Shown piece by piece: positions 16,797 to 24,843 of a DNA stretch of 64,000 nt (positions are counted from its first letter, which is position 1; every line of letters begins with the position of its first letter). The DNA is taken from NCBI GenBank assembly GCA_002067865.1, contig MVRC01000012.1, positions 243,854 through 307,853 of the forward strand. Direction: 5' to 3'. Source of the DNA: Methanomassiliicoccales archaeon PtaU1.Bin124 (GTDB lineage Archaea; Thermoplasmatota; Thermoplasmata; Methanomassiliicoccales; UBA472). A program made the position numbers and the translations under genes. The notes under the pieces were generated by a model that did no database searches, was not told the DNA's origin, and saw only the letters and a list, made by a program, of their open reading frames with translations.

Positions 16797-18107
16797 ATGG
16801 AATCGAAGATCATCCATGATGCCGTGCACGGGTCCGTGAAGGTGGATTCATTCTTCGTCGACCTGATGCACCGGCCAGAGGTGCAAAGGCTGCATGGTGT
16901 GAACCAGCTCGGCCTGGCCTACCTGGTGTTTCCAGGGGCGCACCACACCCGCATGGAGCACTCCCTCGGCACATTCTACTTGGCAGGGCGAATGGCCGAT
17001 GCGCTGGGGCTGAACCAGCAGGAGAAGAACACCGTTCGGGCGGCAGCGCTGCTGCACGACATCGGCCATGCTCCCTACTCTCACACCCTGGAAGCGGTCA
17101 TCGAGCACCGCACCGGCATGACGCACACGGACGTCGGCAAGGCGATGATAAGCGGCGACATGCGCGTCTGGACCGATGAAGAGGAGGAGGTCCTTGGCCC
17201 GATGGGAACGATCGGCGACATGCTGGTGAAGAACGGAATCGACCCGGAGGAGGTGGCCGACATCATCGTCTCGCCGGTCGATCCAAACCCGCATCACCAG
17301 AGCACCCTGCCGCTAGATGGCGGACAGGCCCATTTCAATTCCAACAATTATCTGCACCAGATCATCCACGGCCCGGTGGACGCGGACCAGATGGACTATC
17401 TGCTGCGCGATGCACATTACACGGGCGTGGCGCATGGCACGATCGATCTGGACCGCCTCATCGACACCATGGAGCTCCACAACGGCGACCTGACGATCCG
17501 CAAGAACGGGCTGGTGGCCGTCGAAGGTCTGATGGTGGCCAGGTCCCTGATGTACACCTCCGTCTACTTCCACAAGACCGTGCGCATCAGCGAGATGATG
17601 CTGTGCAAGGCGGTGGAGCATGCTTCGGACAGCATCATGGACGGGATGCACCGTTCCAACGACGCCGCCCTGCAGGAACGGTTGCTGGCAGAGGCGGGGC
17701 ATCCCCGCCGCCTGCTGACCATGCTGAAGTACCGCCGCCTGTACAAGAAGGCGTTCAGCCTTAACATCAACGACCTGGACGAGGACCAGCTCACCGTCCT
17801 CTCCCGCCTGACCGAATATGAAAGGCGCAGGGCCAAGGAGCAGGAGATCGCCGACAAGGCGAACCTGGACGAGGTGGAGGTCATCGTCGACATGCCGTCC
17901 AAGGAGATGCTCCTCACCGAGCCCAGGCTGGGGAAGACCGAGGTTCCCATCTGGAGCGAGGGCAAGGTCCGATCGCTGTCAAAATATTCTCCGCTGGCCA
18001 AGGCCATCCAGCAGCGCCCGGTGAACGATTGGGCCATCATGGTCTACTGCCCGGAGCAATACAAGGAAAGGGTGCACAAGGCGACCTCACTGGCACTGTT
18101 CCGTTGA
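16797..18107 (+). CDS. HD-domain phosphohydrolase (dNTPase-like)
   Basis: 436 residues. The N-terminus has the typical IIHDAVHGSVKVDSFFVDLM and HHTRMEHSLGTFYLAGRMA. The metal-binding HD pair is in AALLHDIGHAPYSHTLE, and VDADQMDYLLRDAHYTGVAHGTIDLDRL is the fourth-ligand region. This architecture matches the SAMHD1/dGTPase-like HD hydrolases of archaea, which cleave dNTPs or other nucleotides. The C-terminal 100 residues (KRRYKKAF and following) are charged and helical. A TATA-like TTAATTA lies about 30 nt before the ATG. Substrate specificity cannot be read from the sequence. Confidence 0.87.
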   Translation: MESKIIHDAVHGSVKVDSFFVDLMHRPEVQRLHGVNQLGLAYLVFPGAHHTRMEHSLGTFYLAGRMADALGLNQQEKNTVRAAALLHDIGHAPYSHTLEAVIEHRTGMTHTDVGKAMISGDMRVWTDEEEEVLGPMGTIGDMLVKNGIDPEEVADIIVSPVDPNPHHQSTLPLDGGQAHFNSNNYLHQIIHGPVDADQMDYLLRDAHYTGVAHGTIDLDRLIDTMELHNGDLTIRKNGLVAVEGLMVARSLMYTSVYFHKTVRISEMMLCKAVEHASDSIMDGMHRSNDAALQERLLAEAGHPRRLLTMLKYRRLYKKAFSLNINDLDEDQLTVLSRLTEYERRRAKEQEIADKANLDEVEVIVDMPSKEMLLTEPRLGKTEVPIWSEGKVRSLSKYSPLAKAIQQRPVNDWAIMVYCPEQYKERVHKATSLALFR

Positions 18108-18206
18108 ATATTGGGCCTGATAAAAGGAACAATCGGCTTTATATGCAATCCTGCCTGTGGTATGGTCGAGCGTGCGTTATTTATGCGCGCGAGGTGTGTC
18201 CGCCCC

Positions 18207-20693
18207 ATGGCCGCCAGGGAGATCCTGCTGCTTTCGAACGATCCTATCTACGCCGATTCGCTCCGCCGTTTTCTGGAACAGGAAACGGACGTGCACGTGC
18301 TCATCGAGACCCAGGTCGGCAAGGCCATCGACATCATCAACTGGACCGAGTTCGACGCCATCATCTGCGACCATTCCCCGGAGATGGACGGCCTGGCGCT
18401 GGTCTCGAGCATGCGGGACAACCATTTCACCACTCCGTTCATCATCATCCTCGACACCCAGCAGGGGGAGGGCATGGTGGCCAAGGCACTGTTCGCCGGG
18501 GCCACGTATACCGTAAGAAGATCATCCGGCCAGGAGAACAGGGCGGTGCTGGCCATGGTGGAGTCCGCTTGGAATCACAGGGAGCTGCTGGACCGTTCGT
18601 TGGACACGGCCAAGGTGCAGAAGCGCATCCTGGACGGCTCTCCCGACCTCATCCTCGCGCTGGACGGTCAGTTCCGGGTGCGTTACGTGAACGAGCAGGC
18701 CCTGGACTACTTCGGCCTTGAGACCGCCGCCGTCCTGGGCCGCCCCGCCATCGGCCGCATATTCCCGCCGGTGGGATCGGACGGAAAAGACATGCTCGTG
18801 AAGCTGTCGGGATGGATGGACAGGAAGACCACCCATGCCACGGTCCCGGTGCTGAGAAAGGGCCAGATGACCAGCCTCAGCGCCGCCACGTCCACCTGGG
18901 CGGAGGATGGGGCCAAGGGCATGATAGTCTTCCTCACGGTGCCCAGCTCGCCCTGTGGGGTGGGGGAAGGGCATTGCGCCCTGGACAAGATCAAGGAGGC
19001 CATCGTCACCTTGGACCACGATGGCAAGTTCACATTCTTCAATTCAGAGGCCGAGAGGCTGACCGGGCTCTCCCGCCAGGACGTCCGCGGCAAGCATCTG
19101 GGCGAGGCGTTCGACCTGCAGCAGATCGGCGAGGTGGAACAGGGCCGTTTACAGGCCGCGGCCACCGGCTCCATGATCGCCAAGGAGATCGAGATAGTCG
19201 AGGACGGCAGTAGCGAATGGTTCGACATGAGGTTCTACCCTCACAGCGAGGGGGTGAACATCATCTTCTACCCCATCACCCGCCGCAAATCCATCGATGA
19301 GAAGCTCCGTTCCAGCGAGGAGATGTACCGCAGCGTGGTGGAGCAGACGGCCGAGGGCGTCATCATGGTGGACGAGTCGTTCGTCATCGAGTTCGCCAAT
19401 CGGCAGCTGGCCGAGATCGTCGGGATACCAGTGGACGTTCTCATCGGCAAGAAAATGCTGGACTTCATCCCGAGCGATGATCATCCCATGTTCCTGAAGG
19501 CCTTCGAGGACAACAGGGAAAGACCGGTCGGGACCACTGGCTACACCTATGTCAGACCGGACGGGAAGCGCAGGCACCTGGACATCAACCTCTCGCCCAG
19601 AAGGTATGCGGACGGCCGCTTCCACGGCGCCATCGCCATGGTCTCGGACGACACCGATCTGGCAGCGGCCAACGAGAGGATCAGATATCAGGCCCAGGCC
19701 CTGCTCAACATAAGCGCTGGCCTGGCGGTCGTCGACCCGCAAGGGAGGATATCCTTCTGGAACCAGAGGGCGGAGAAGCTGTTCGGCTATTCCCCGGAGG
19801 ACGTGGAGGGCAAGACCGTCACAGATATCCTCACCCCCGCCCCCGACCCCAGATACCAAGAGCCCATCCGGAAGGCGATCATGGAGGAGGGCTTCTTCGA
19901 GATGGAACTGTGGCAGACCAGGAAGGACGGCAGCAGGTTCCTCTCGTTCCTGCAGCTGGCCAAGGTGGAGGACGACAACGGTAACTTCCTAGGTACGGTC
20001 ACGGTCATCAACGACATCACGGCCAACAGGGAGCTCCAGGAGCAGCTGAAGCAGGCCAATCACAAACTTAAGCTGATGGCGGCGGTCACGAGGCATGACA
20101 TCGCCAACCAATTACAGGTGATGGCAGCGTCGCTATCATTGGCCAGGTCGGCCACCAGCATCGAGGAGTCCAGGGCCATGATCGCCAAGGCGGAGAACAG
20201 CCTGAGGAACGTCAACGTCCTGCAGGAGTTCTCCAAGGACTACCTCAACATCGGGATGGAGGAGCCGGTCTGGAACGGGGCCGAGAAGATGTTCCGGAGC
20301 AGCATCAAGAACCTCGACACCAAGAACATCAAGGTCAGCTGCGGCGTGCGGGACCTGGAGATCTTCACCGATACGATGATCGAGAAGGTCTTCTACAATC
20401 TGGTGGACAATTCCCTCAGGCACGGCGGCAAGGTGTCGGAGATATCCCTCTCATATCACGATGACGGAGATGACGTGATCATGGTCTATGAGGACGATGG
20501 CACCGGCATCCCCCGGGACATGAAGGAGGCCATCCTGGACGAGAGGTCGGCCAGGCACGGCATGAAGCTGGTCAAGGAGATCCTGGCCATCAACGGGCTG
20601 TCGATCAGGGAGACTGGCACGTACAACAAAGGGGTGCGCTTCGAGATCAAGGTCCCCAGGGACCGTTACCGCATCGCGCCCGCTTCCATCTGA
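18207..20693 (+). CDS. Hybrid sensor histidine kinase: receiver-like domain, four PAS domains, kinase core
   Basis: 828 residues from ATG 18207, which has GAGGTGTG upstream and a TATA box about 25 nt before. The frame continues upstream to a TTG at 18111 that I reject. Domains are: receiver-like (about 3-115) with the phospho-acceptor Asp in AIICDHSPEMDG but Arg-Arg where the conserved Lys is expected; PAS domains at about 145-230, 265-350, 370-490 and 505-620; an H-box VTRHDIANQLQ (about 628-640); and an HATPase with NLVDNSLRHGG and EDDGTGIP. No membrane helix is present, so it is cytoplasmic and probably senses redox state or a small ligand. No cognate response-regulator gene is adjacent. 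It abuts rtcB tail to tail. Confidence 0.9.
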   Translation: MAAREILLLSNDPIYADSLRRFLEQETDVHVLIETQVGKAIDIINWTEFDAIICDHSPEMDGLALVSSMRDNHFTTPFIIILDTQQGEGMVAKALFAGATYTVRRSSGQENRAVLAMVESAWNHRELLDRSLDTAKVQKRILDGSPDLILALDGQFRVRYVNEQALDYFGLETAAVLGRPAIGRIFPPVGSDGKDMLVKLSGWMDRKTTHATVPVLRKGQMTSLSAATSTWAEDGAKGMIVFLTVPSSPCGVGEGHCALDKIKEAIVTLDHDGKFTFFNSEAERLTGLSRQDVRGKHLGEAFDLQQIGEVEQGRLQAAATGSMIAKEIEIVEDGSSEWFDMRFYPHSEGVNIIFYPITRRKSIDEKLRSSEEMYRSVVEQTAEGVIMVDESFVIEFANRQLAEIVGIPVDVLIGKKMLDFIPSDDHPMFLKAFEDNRERPVGTTGYTYVRPDGKRRHLDINLSPRRYADGRFHGAIAMVSDDTDLAAANERIRYQAQALLNISAGLAVVDPQGRISFWNQRAEKLFGYSPEDVEGKTVTDILTPAPDPRYQEPIRKAIMEEGFFEMELWQTRKDGSRFLSFLQLAKVEDDNGNFLGTVTVINDITANRELQEQLKQANHKLKLMAAVTRHDIANQLQVMAASLSLARSATSIEESRAMIAKAENSLRNVNVLQEFSKDYLNIGMEEPVWNGAEKMFRSSIKNLDTKNIKVSCGVRDLEIFTDTMIEKVFYNLVDNSLRHGGKVSEISLSYHDDGDDVIMVYEDDGTGIPRDMKEAILDERSARHGMKLVKEILAINGLSIRETGTYNKGVRFEIKVPRDRYRIAPASI

Positions 20694-22145
20694 TCATCCC
20701 TTCATGACGCCTATCGGGGTCAGCTTCGCCACTGCCTTCGTCAGCCCGGCACTGGTCACCACATCGATGACCTCGTCCACGTCCTTGTAGGCGCCCGGCG
20801 CCTCTTCCAGTATGCCATCCTTGGTGGTGGCCTTGATGTAGATGCCCTGCTGCTCCAGATCGTGACGGATGCCGTTCACCGTGTACTTCCGCATGGCCGC
20901 CTCGCGGGACATCACGCGGCCGGCGCCGTGGCAGGTCGAACCGAACGATTCGCGCATCACGCCTTCCGTGCCTACCAGCACGTAGGAACCGACGCCCATG
21001 TTGCCTGGGATGAGGACCGGATGACCGACGGAACGGTACTTTGTGGGAACGTCAGGATGCTCCTTGGGGAACGCCCTGGTGGCGCCCTTGCGATGCACGT
21101 ACACCTTGCGCCTCTTCCCTTCCCACTGGTGCTCCTCCAGCTTGGCGATGTTGTGCGCCACGTCGTAAACCAGGCGCATGTCCATGTCCTCGGCCCTGCG
21201 CTTCATCACCTGCTCGAAGCTCTGCCTCACCCAGTGCATGATCATCTGCCGGTTGGCCCAGGCGTAGTTGGCGCCGCACTGCATGGCGGCGAAGTAGTCC
21301 TCCCCCTCCTTCGAATGGGTGGGGGCGCAGGCCAGCTGGCGGTCGGGCAGCTCAAGCTGGCTCCTCTTCACGGCCTGCTCCATGACCTGCAGGTAATCGG
21401 TGGCGATCTGGTGGCCGCAGCCGCGCGAGCCGCAGTGGATGGAGACGGTGATCTGCCCTTCGTACAGGCCGAACGCCTTGGCCGCCTCCTCATCGTAGAT
21501 CTTCTCCACCTTGTCCACTTCAAGGAAATGGTTGCCGGAACCGAGCGAGCCGACCTGCGGCACGCCCCTCTGCTTGGCCTTGGCCGAGACCTTTGTGGGG
21601 TCGGCGCCCTTCATCCTGCCGCCCTCCTCGTGAGCGGCCAGGTCCTCCTGCCAGCCGTAACCGTTGGCGACCGCCCATTCCGCCCCGTCCACCAATATCT
21701 TGTCTATCTGGGACGAGGCGACGTCGACCACGCCCTTGGAGCCGACTCCCGCCGGGACGTTGGAGAACAGCACGTCCACCAGTTCCTTGATGTGCGGCCT
21801 GACGTCGTTGACGTTCAGATTGGTGCGTATCAGACGGACCCCGCAATTGATGTCGAAGCCGATCCCGCCCGGAGAGATGACGCCCTCGTCCGCGTCCATG
21901 GCGGCCACCCCGCCTATGGGGAAGCCGTATCCCCAGTGGATGTCTGGCATGGCCAGCGAGTTGCCTACGATGCCCGGCAGGCAAGCTACGTTCGCCGCCT
22001 GCTCAGGGGAGTTGTCCTCCCTGATGGTGTTCATCATATGCTCGTCGGCATAGATGATCGCGTCCGTGCGCATGCCCTTCTTGTAGGTATGAGGTATGCG
22101 CCACCGGAAATCATCGATCTTCTCCACTGGTCCTTTCCAGGTCAT
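20694..22145 (-). CDS. rtcB: tRNA-splicing ligase RtcB
   Basis: 483 residues, normal length, no intein. Metal and nucleotide motifs are intact: DIHWGYGFPIGGVAA, GIGFDINCGVRLI with the metal-binding Cys, SLGSGNHFLEV, HCGSRGCGHQ, and STCHGAGRVMSR with the guanylated His. RtcB joins 2',3'-cyclic phosphate and 5'-OH RNA ends using GTP and Mn2+, chiefly in archaeal tRNA splicing. A TATA-like TTTATGAA about 35 nt upstream suggests a very short leader. No archease gene is adjacent. Confidence 0.97.
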   Translation of the reverse strand: MTWKGPVEKIDDFRWRIPHTYKKGMRTDAIIYADEHMMNTIREDNSPEQAANVACLPGIVGNSLAMPDIHWGYGFPIGGVAAMDADEGVISPGGIGFDINCGVRLIRTNLNVNDVRPHIKELVDVLFSNVPAGVGSKGVVDVASSQIDKILVDGAEWAVANGYGWQEDLAAHEEGGRMKGADPTKVSAKAKQRGVPQVGSLGSGNHFLEVDKVEKIYDEEAAKAFGLYEGQITVSIHCGSRGCGHQIATDYLQVMEQAVKRSQLELPDRQLACAPTHSKEGEDYFAAMQCGANYAWANRQMIMHWVRQSFEQVMKRRAEDMDMRLVYDVAHNIAKLEEHQWEGKRRKVYVHRKGATRAFPKEHPDVPTKYRSVGHPVLIPGNMGVGSYVLVGTEGVMRESFGSTCHGAGRVMSREAAMRKYTVNGIRHDLEQQGIYIKATTKDGILEEAPGAYKDVDEVIDVVTSAGLTKAVAKLTPIGVMKG

Positions 22146-22231
22146 GCTCGCACCGATTGGACATAATCAGCCAGGGTTCATAAACCTTTCAAAGAAGATA
22201 ATATCAAGAAAGAGAATCAGGAACGAAACGA

Positions 22232-22239
22232 TTTAAATT
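22232..22239 (+). promoter_or_regulatory. TATA box of the DUF835 pair
   Basis: TTTAAATT centred about 25 nt before ATG 22261. This supports that ATG, not the in-frame GTG at 22249, as the start. Confidence 0.5.
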
Positions 22240-22260
22240 GCATCATCGGTGATAGAAATA

Positions 22261-23523
22261 ATGCAGGAGCTAACCCTGGCGTATGCTACCATCGTATCTA
22301 TCATCGGTTGCATCGCCATTCTTATTGGTGCCTGGATGCTGTTCAGGGCCCCACCGACTGCTGCCGTCAGATGTTTCATGATCCTCATGATTCTCTTCGC
22401 CTCATCCGCCTTCTGGTCTGTGGCCATGGCCATAAGCAAGACCGAGGCAGAGGCGGTCGTGATGGCCAGGATGGTCACGTTCAGCTACACCCTGATGTTC
22501 GGCTGCTTCTACGAGATGGCGTACTATCTCCTGCCTGAGGATGTCAGGGAGCCGATCACTTGGAAGCGGCAGGTCTTCCGCTTTGAGATCGTCATAATGG
22601 CATTGCTGAGCGGGGCATTGGTCTCCAGCGTCCGTGTCGTATCTACCGGATATGTCGTCGGTACCGATCTCGGTACCATCATCGGCATCAGCGGAAGTCT
22701 GATCCTGGTGGTCGGCACGGTGCAGAAGCTCTCCTTCTACACCAAGGTCATGCGCACCTTCCGCAGGCAGGCCTTGTTGATCTCATTGGGCATGCTCTCG
22801 CCCTTCATATTCGGCTTCACCCTGTACGGCATCGCATTGTGCCTGGGGATGAGCATCCCCATTCCGTTGTCGATCGGATATCTGGGCACTATCGTTCTGC
22901 TGGGGTACACAGTCCTACGCTATCACCTGGTGTTCATCAGCCCGGTGCACGAGGACCGCGTCTGCGCTCCGCCCGGGGCGCACAGGCTGCCGGAGGTCCA
23001 GTATGGCAGCGGGTACCTGCTCGAATCCAAATCATCAGAGAGCGCATATGGCATCTTCCTGCGCGAGCTGGAGAAGGGCTGCGAGGGACTGATCGTCACC
23101 CGCGAGCACCCTGAGCACGTAAGGGAGAAATTCCGTCTGGCCAAGACCCCCATCATATGGCTGACCACCCATCCCGGACCGGGGAGGATCGAGCCGACGA
23201 ACCTCAGCGTGCTGCAGCACACCATATCGGAGTTCCTGCGCAAGGGATCCAGGCCGGTCCTGCTGTTCGAAGGCCTGGAATATCTCATGGTAAACGACAA
23301 GTTCGACAAGGTGGTCCAGCTCTGCCAGATGGTCCGCGACGAGGTCATGGTGCAGGAAGGGGTGCTCATCATCCCGGTGGACGCTGAGGCGTTCACGCAG
23401 CGGGAGATAGCATTGCTGGAAAGGGACCTCAATGTCCTCTCCGAACAGTCGGTGGAATCATGTTTGGAAATTGAACCAGCAAAAGGATATACCGACAGGT
23501 TACCTCTGGGCCAGGTTAACTGA
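22261..23523 (+). CDS. Membrane protein with N-terminal 7-TM region and C-terminal DUF835 domain
   Basis: 420 residues from ATG 22261. Seven hydrophobic helices fill about residues 1-225, laid out like the 7-TM sensor regions of archaeal histidine kinases. The C-terminal 150 residues (YLLESKSSESAYGIFLRELE, LIVTREHP, IIWLTTHPGPGRIEPTNLSVLQHTI, FEGLEYLMVNDKF) are a DUF835 domain. This P-loop-like family is abundant in euryarchaea and is often fused to sensor modules; its activity is unknown. It is followed in the same frame by a paralogue after a single TGA. A signalling role is inferred from the architecture. Confidence 0.82.
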   Translation: MQELTLAYATIVSIIGCIAILIGAWMLFRAPPTAAVRCFMILMILFASSAFWSVAMAISKTEAEAVVMARMVTFSYTLMFGCFYEMAYYLLPEDVREPITWKRQVFRFEIVIMALLSGALVSSVRVVSTGYVVGTDLGTIIGISGSLILVVGTVQKLSFYTKVMRTFRRQALLISLGMLSPFIFGFTLYGIALCLGMSIPIPLSIGYLGTIVLLGYTVLRYHLVFISPVHEDRVCAPPGAHRLPEVQYGSGYLLESKSSESAYGIFLRELEKGCEGLIVTREHPEHVREKFRLAKTPIIWLTTHPGPGRIEPTNLSVLQHTISEFLRKGSRPVLLFEGLEYLMVNDKFDKVVQLCQMVRDEVMVQEGVLIIPVDAEAFTQREIALLERDLNVLSEQSVESCLEIEPAKGYTDRLPLGQVN

Positions 23524-23565
23524 GGAGGAGTTGTTCTGGACCTGTCGGGCGATGGAATCTGGTCA

Positions 23566-24735
23566 TTGTTCTCACCCTTCACCTGCATCCTCTGCTTCCT
23601 TGTCGGTGTCTACCTATGGCGCAAGGCCCAGAACCGGCCCGAAACGAACATGGCCATCTCCCTTCTCTTCATGTTCTCTATCGGGGCAGGGCTCGATTTC
23701 GCCATGAGCATCTCCCCTGACAGGTCGACCGGGCTAATATTCGCCCAAGGGGTGATCTTCGTCGCCCTGGTCTGCATGGGCATGATCTTCTACCTCTCCA
23801 TGAGGCAACTCCCCGCCACGAAGGTGGAGACGCTGCTGAGGTTCCGCTATGCCTCCGTAGTGATCGTGTTCGCCGTTGCTACGGCCGTCGCGCTGACGAT
23901 CAATGAAATGGGTCTGGACCGTTGGGGCTATAACGTCCTACCATCGCTCGGCCTCACGCTGGCCATCCTCACCTACTTCATCTACGTGGTGCTGAGCATC
24001 GCCGTGCTGGCCTATGCCGGCCTGAAGAGCGACGATAAGATCATGAAGCGCAAGGTCATGATGATCGCCATCGCCCTGCCCATGCCGTTGATCTACGGTT
24101 TAACAACCATCCTCATCGAATCCCTGTCGGACTTCAGGTTCGCCCGGCCGATCATGCCGGGCTTCACCATCATGGTCCTTCTCATAGCCTACGCCATCTG
24201 GCGCTACAAACTGTTCATCGAGGTGCCGGCGGTGGCGGAGACAAAGCCCCTGACCGCCCCCAGGCCGCAGGCGCAGACCCAGCTGGGGAGGACCTACCTG
24301 GTCGAGTCGAAGAAGGTGACCATGGCGTACGAGCTGCTCATGGACGACCTGTCGAAAGGGGCCCACGGGCTCATAATCACTCGGGAGCACCCCGAGATGG
24401 TAAGGGAGGCGTGGGGGCTAGCGGCGACACCGATCCTATGGCTCGCATCCACCTCCGGCCGGGACCGCATCGATCCCACCAACCTTTCGATACTGCAGCA
24501 CACTATAGTGGAGCACCTGCGCCGGGGCGAGCGTCCGATCATCCTCATGGACGGCCTGGAGTACCTGCTGGCGAACAACAAGGAGGAGAAGGTGCTGCAG
24601 ATGGTGCTGGGACTGAGGGACGAGATCATCGTGGCGCAGGGGAAGCTCATCGTTCCGGTCGACCCGCGCACCATGGAACCGAAGACCCTGGCATTCTTCG
24701 AGAGGGACCTCGAGATCGTGATGCATGGGGAATGA
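23566..24735 (+). CDS. Paralogous 7-TM/DUF835 protein
   Basis: 389 residues from TTG 23566, the first conventional start. It repeats the upstream protein's plan: seven helices then DUF835 (YLVESKKVTMAYELLMDDLS, LIITREHPEMV, ILWLASTSGRDRIDPTNLSILQHTI, MDGLEYLLANNKEE). A perfect GGAGGAG ribosome-binding site at 23524-23530 is too far from that TTG; it would suit the in-frame CTG at 23536. Starting there, the N-terminus (DLSGDGIWSLF) lines up with that of the upstream paralogue. The true start may therefore be non-canonical, adding 10 residues. The pair arose by tandem duplication and is probably one operon. Confidence 0.8.
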   Translation: MFSPFTCILCFLVGVYLWRKAQNRPETNMAISLLFMFSIGAGLDFAMSISPDRSTGLIFAQGVIFVALVCMGMIFYLSMRQLPATKVETLLRFRYASVVIVFAVATAVALTINEMGLDRWGYNVLPSLGLTLAILTYFIYVVLSIAVLAYAGLKSDDKIMKRKVMMIAIALPMPLIYGLTTILIESLSDFRFARPIMPGFTIMVLLIAYAIWRYKLFIEVPAVAETKPLTAPRPQAQTQLGRTYLVESKKVTMAYELLMDDLSKGAHGLIITREHPEMVREAWGLAATPILWLASTSGRDRIDPTNLSILQHTIVEHLRRGERPIILMDGLEYLLANNKEEKVLQMVLGLRDEIIVAQGKLIVPVDPRTMEPKTLAFFERDLEIVMHGE

Positions 24736-24843
24736 GCAGGGTCCATCGCCCGATCGTTCTATCAGCAATTATCGCCCCAGATAATTTTATTAGCATATTG
24801 GCCCGTTGGATGGCATCCCGTGGGGGGAGAGGGTCGTGTCGGG

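Noticed and set aside
20862..22166. 434-codon open frame opposite rtcB
   Set aside because: The reading is a mirror of a highly conserved gene, rich in His, Val, Arg and Gly as typical of GC-rich antisense frames, with no domain or start signals.
23521..23523. TGA between the DUF835 genes as a readthrough or selenocysteine codon
   Set aside because: No selenocysteine-type stem-loop is seen, a ribosome-binding site follows at once, and each half is a complete paralogous protein.
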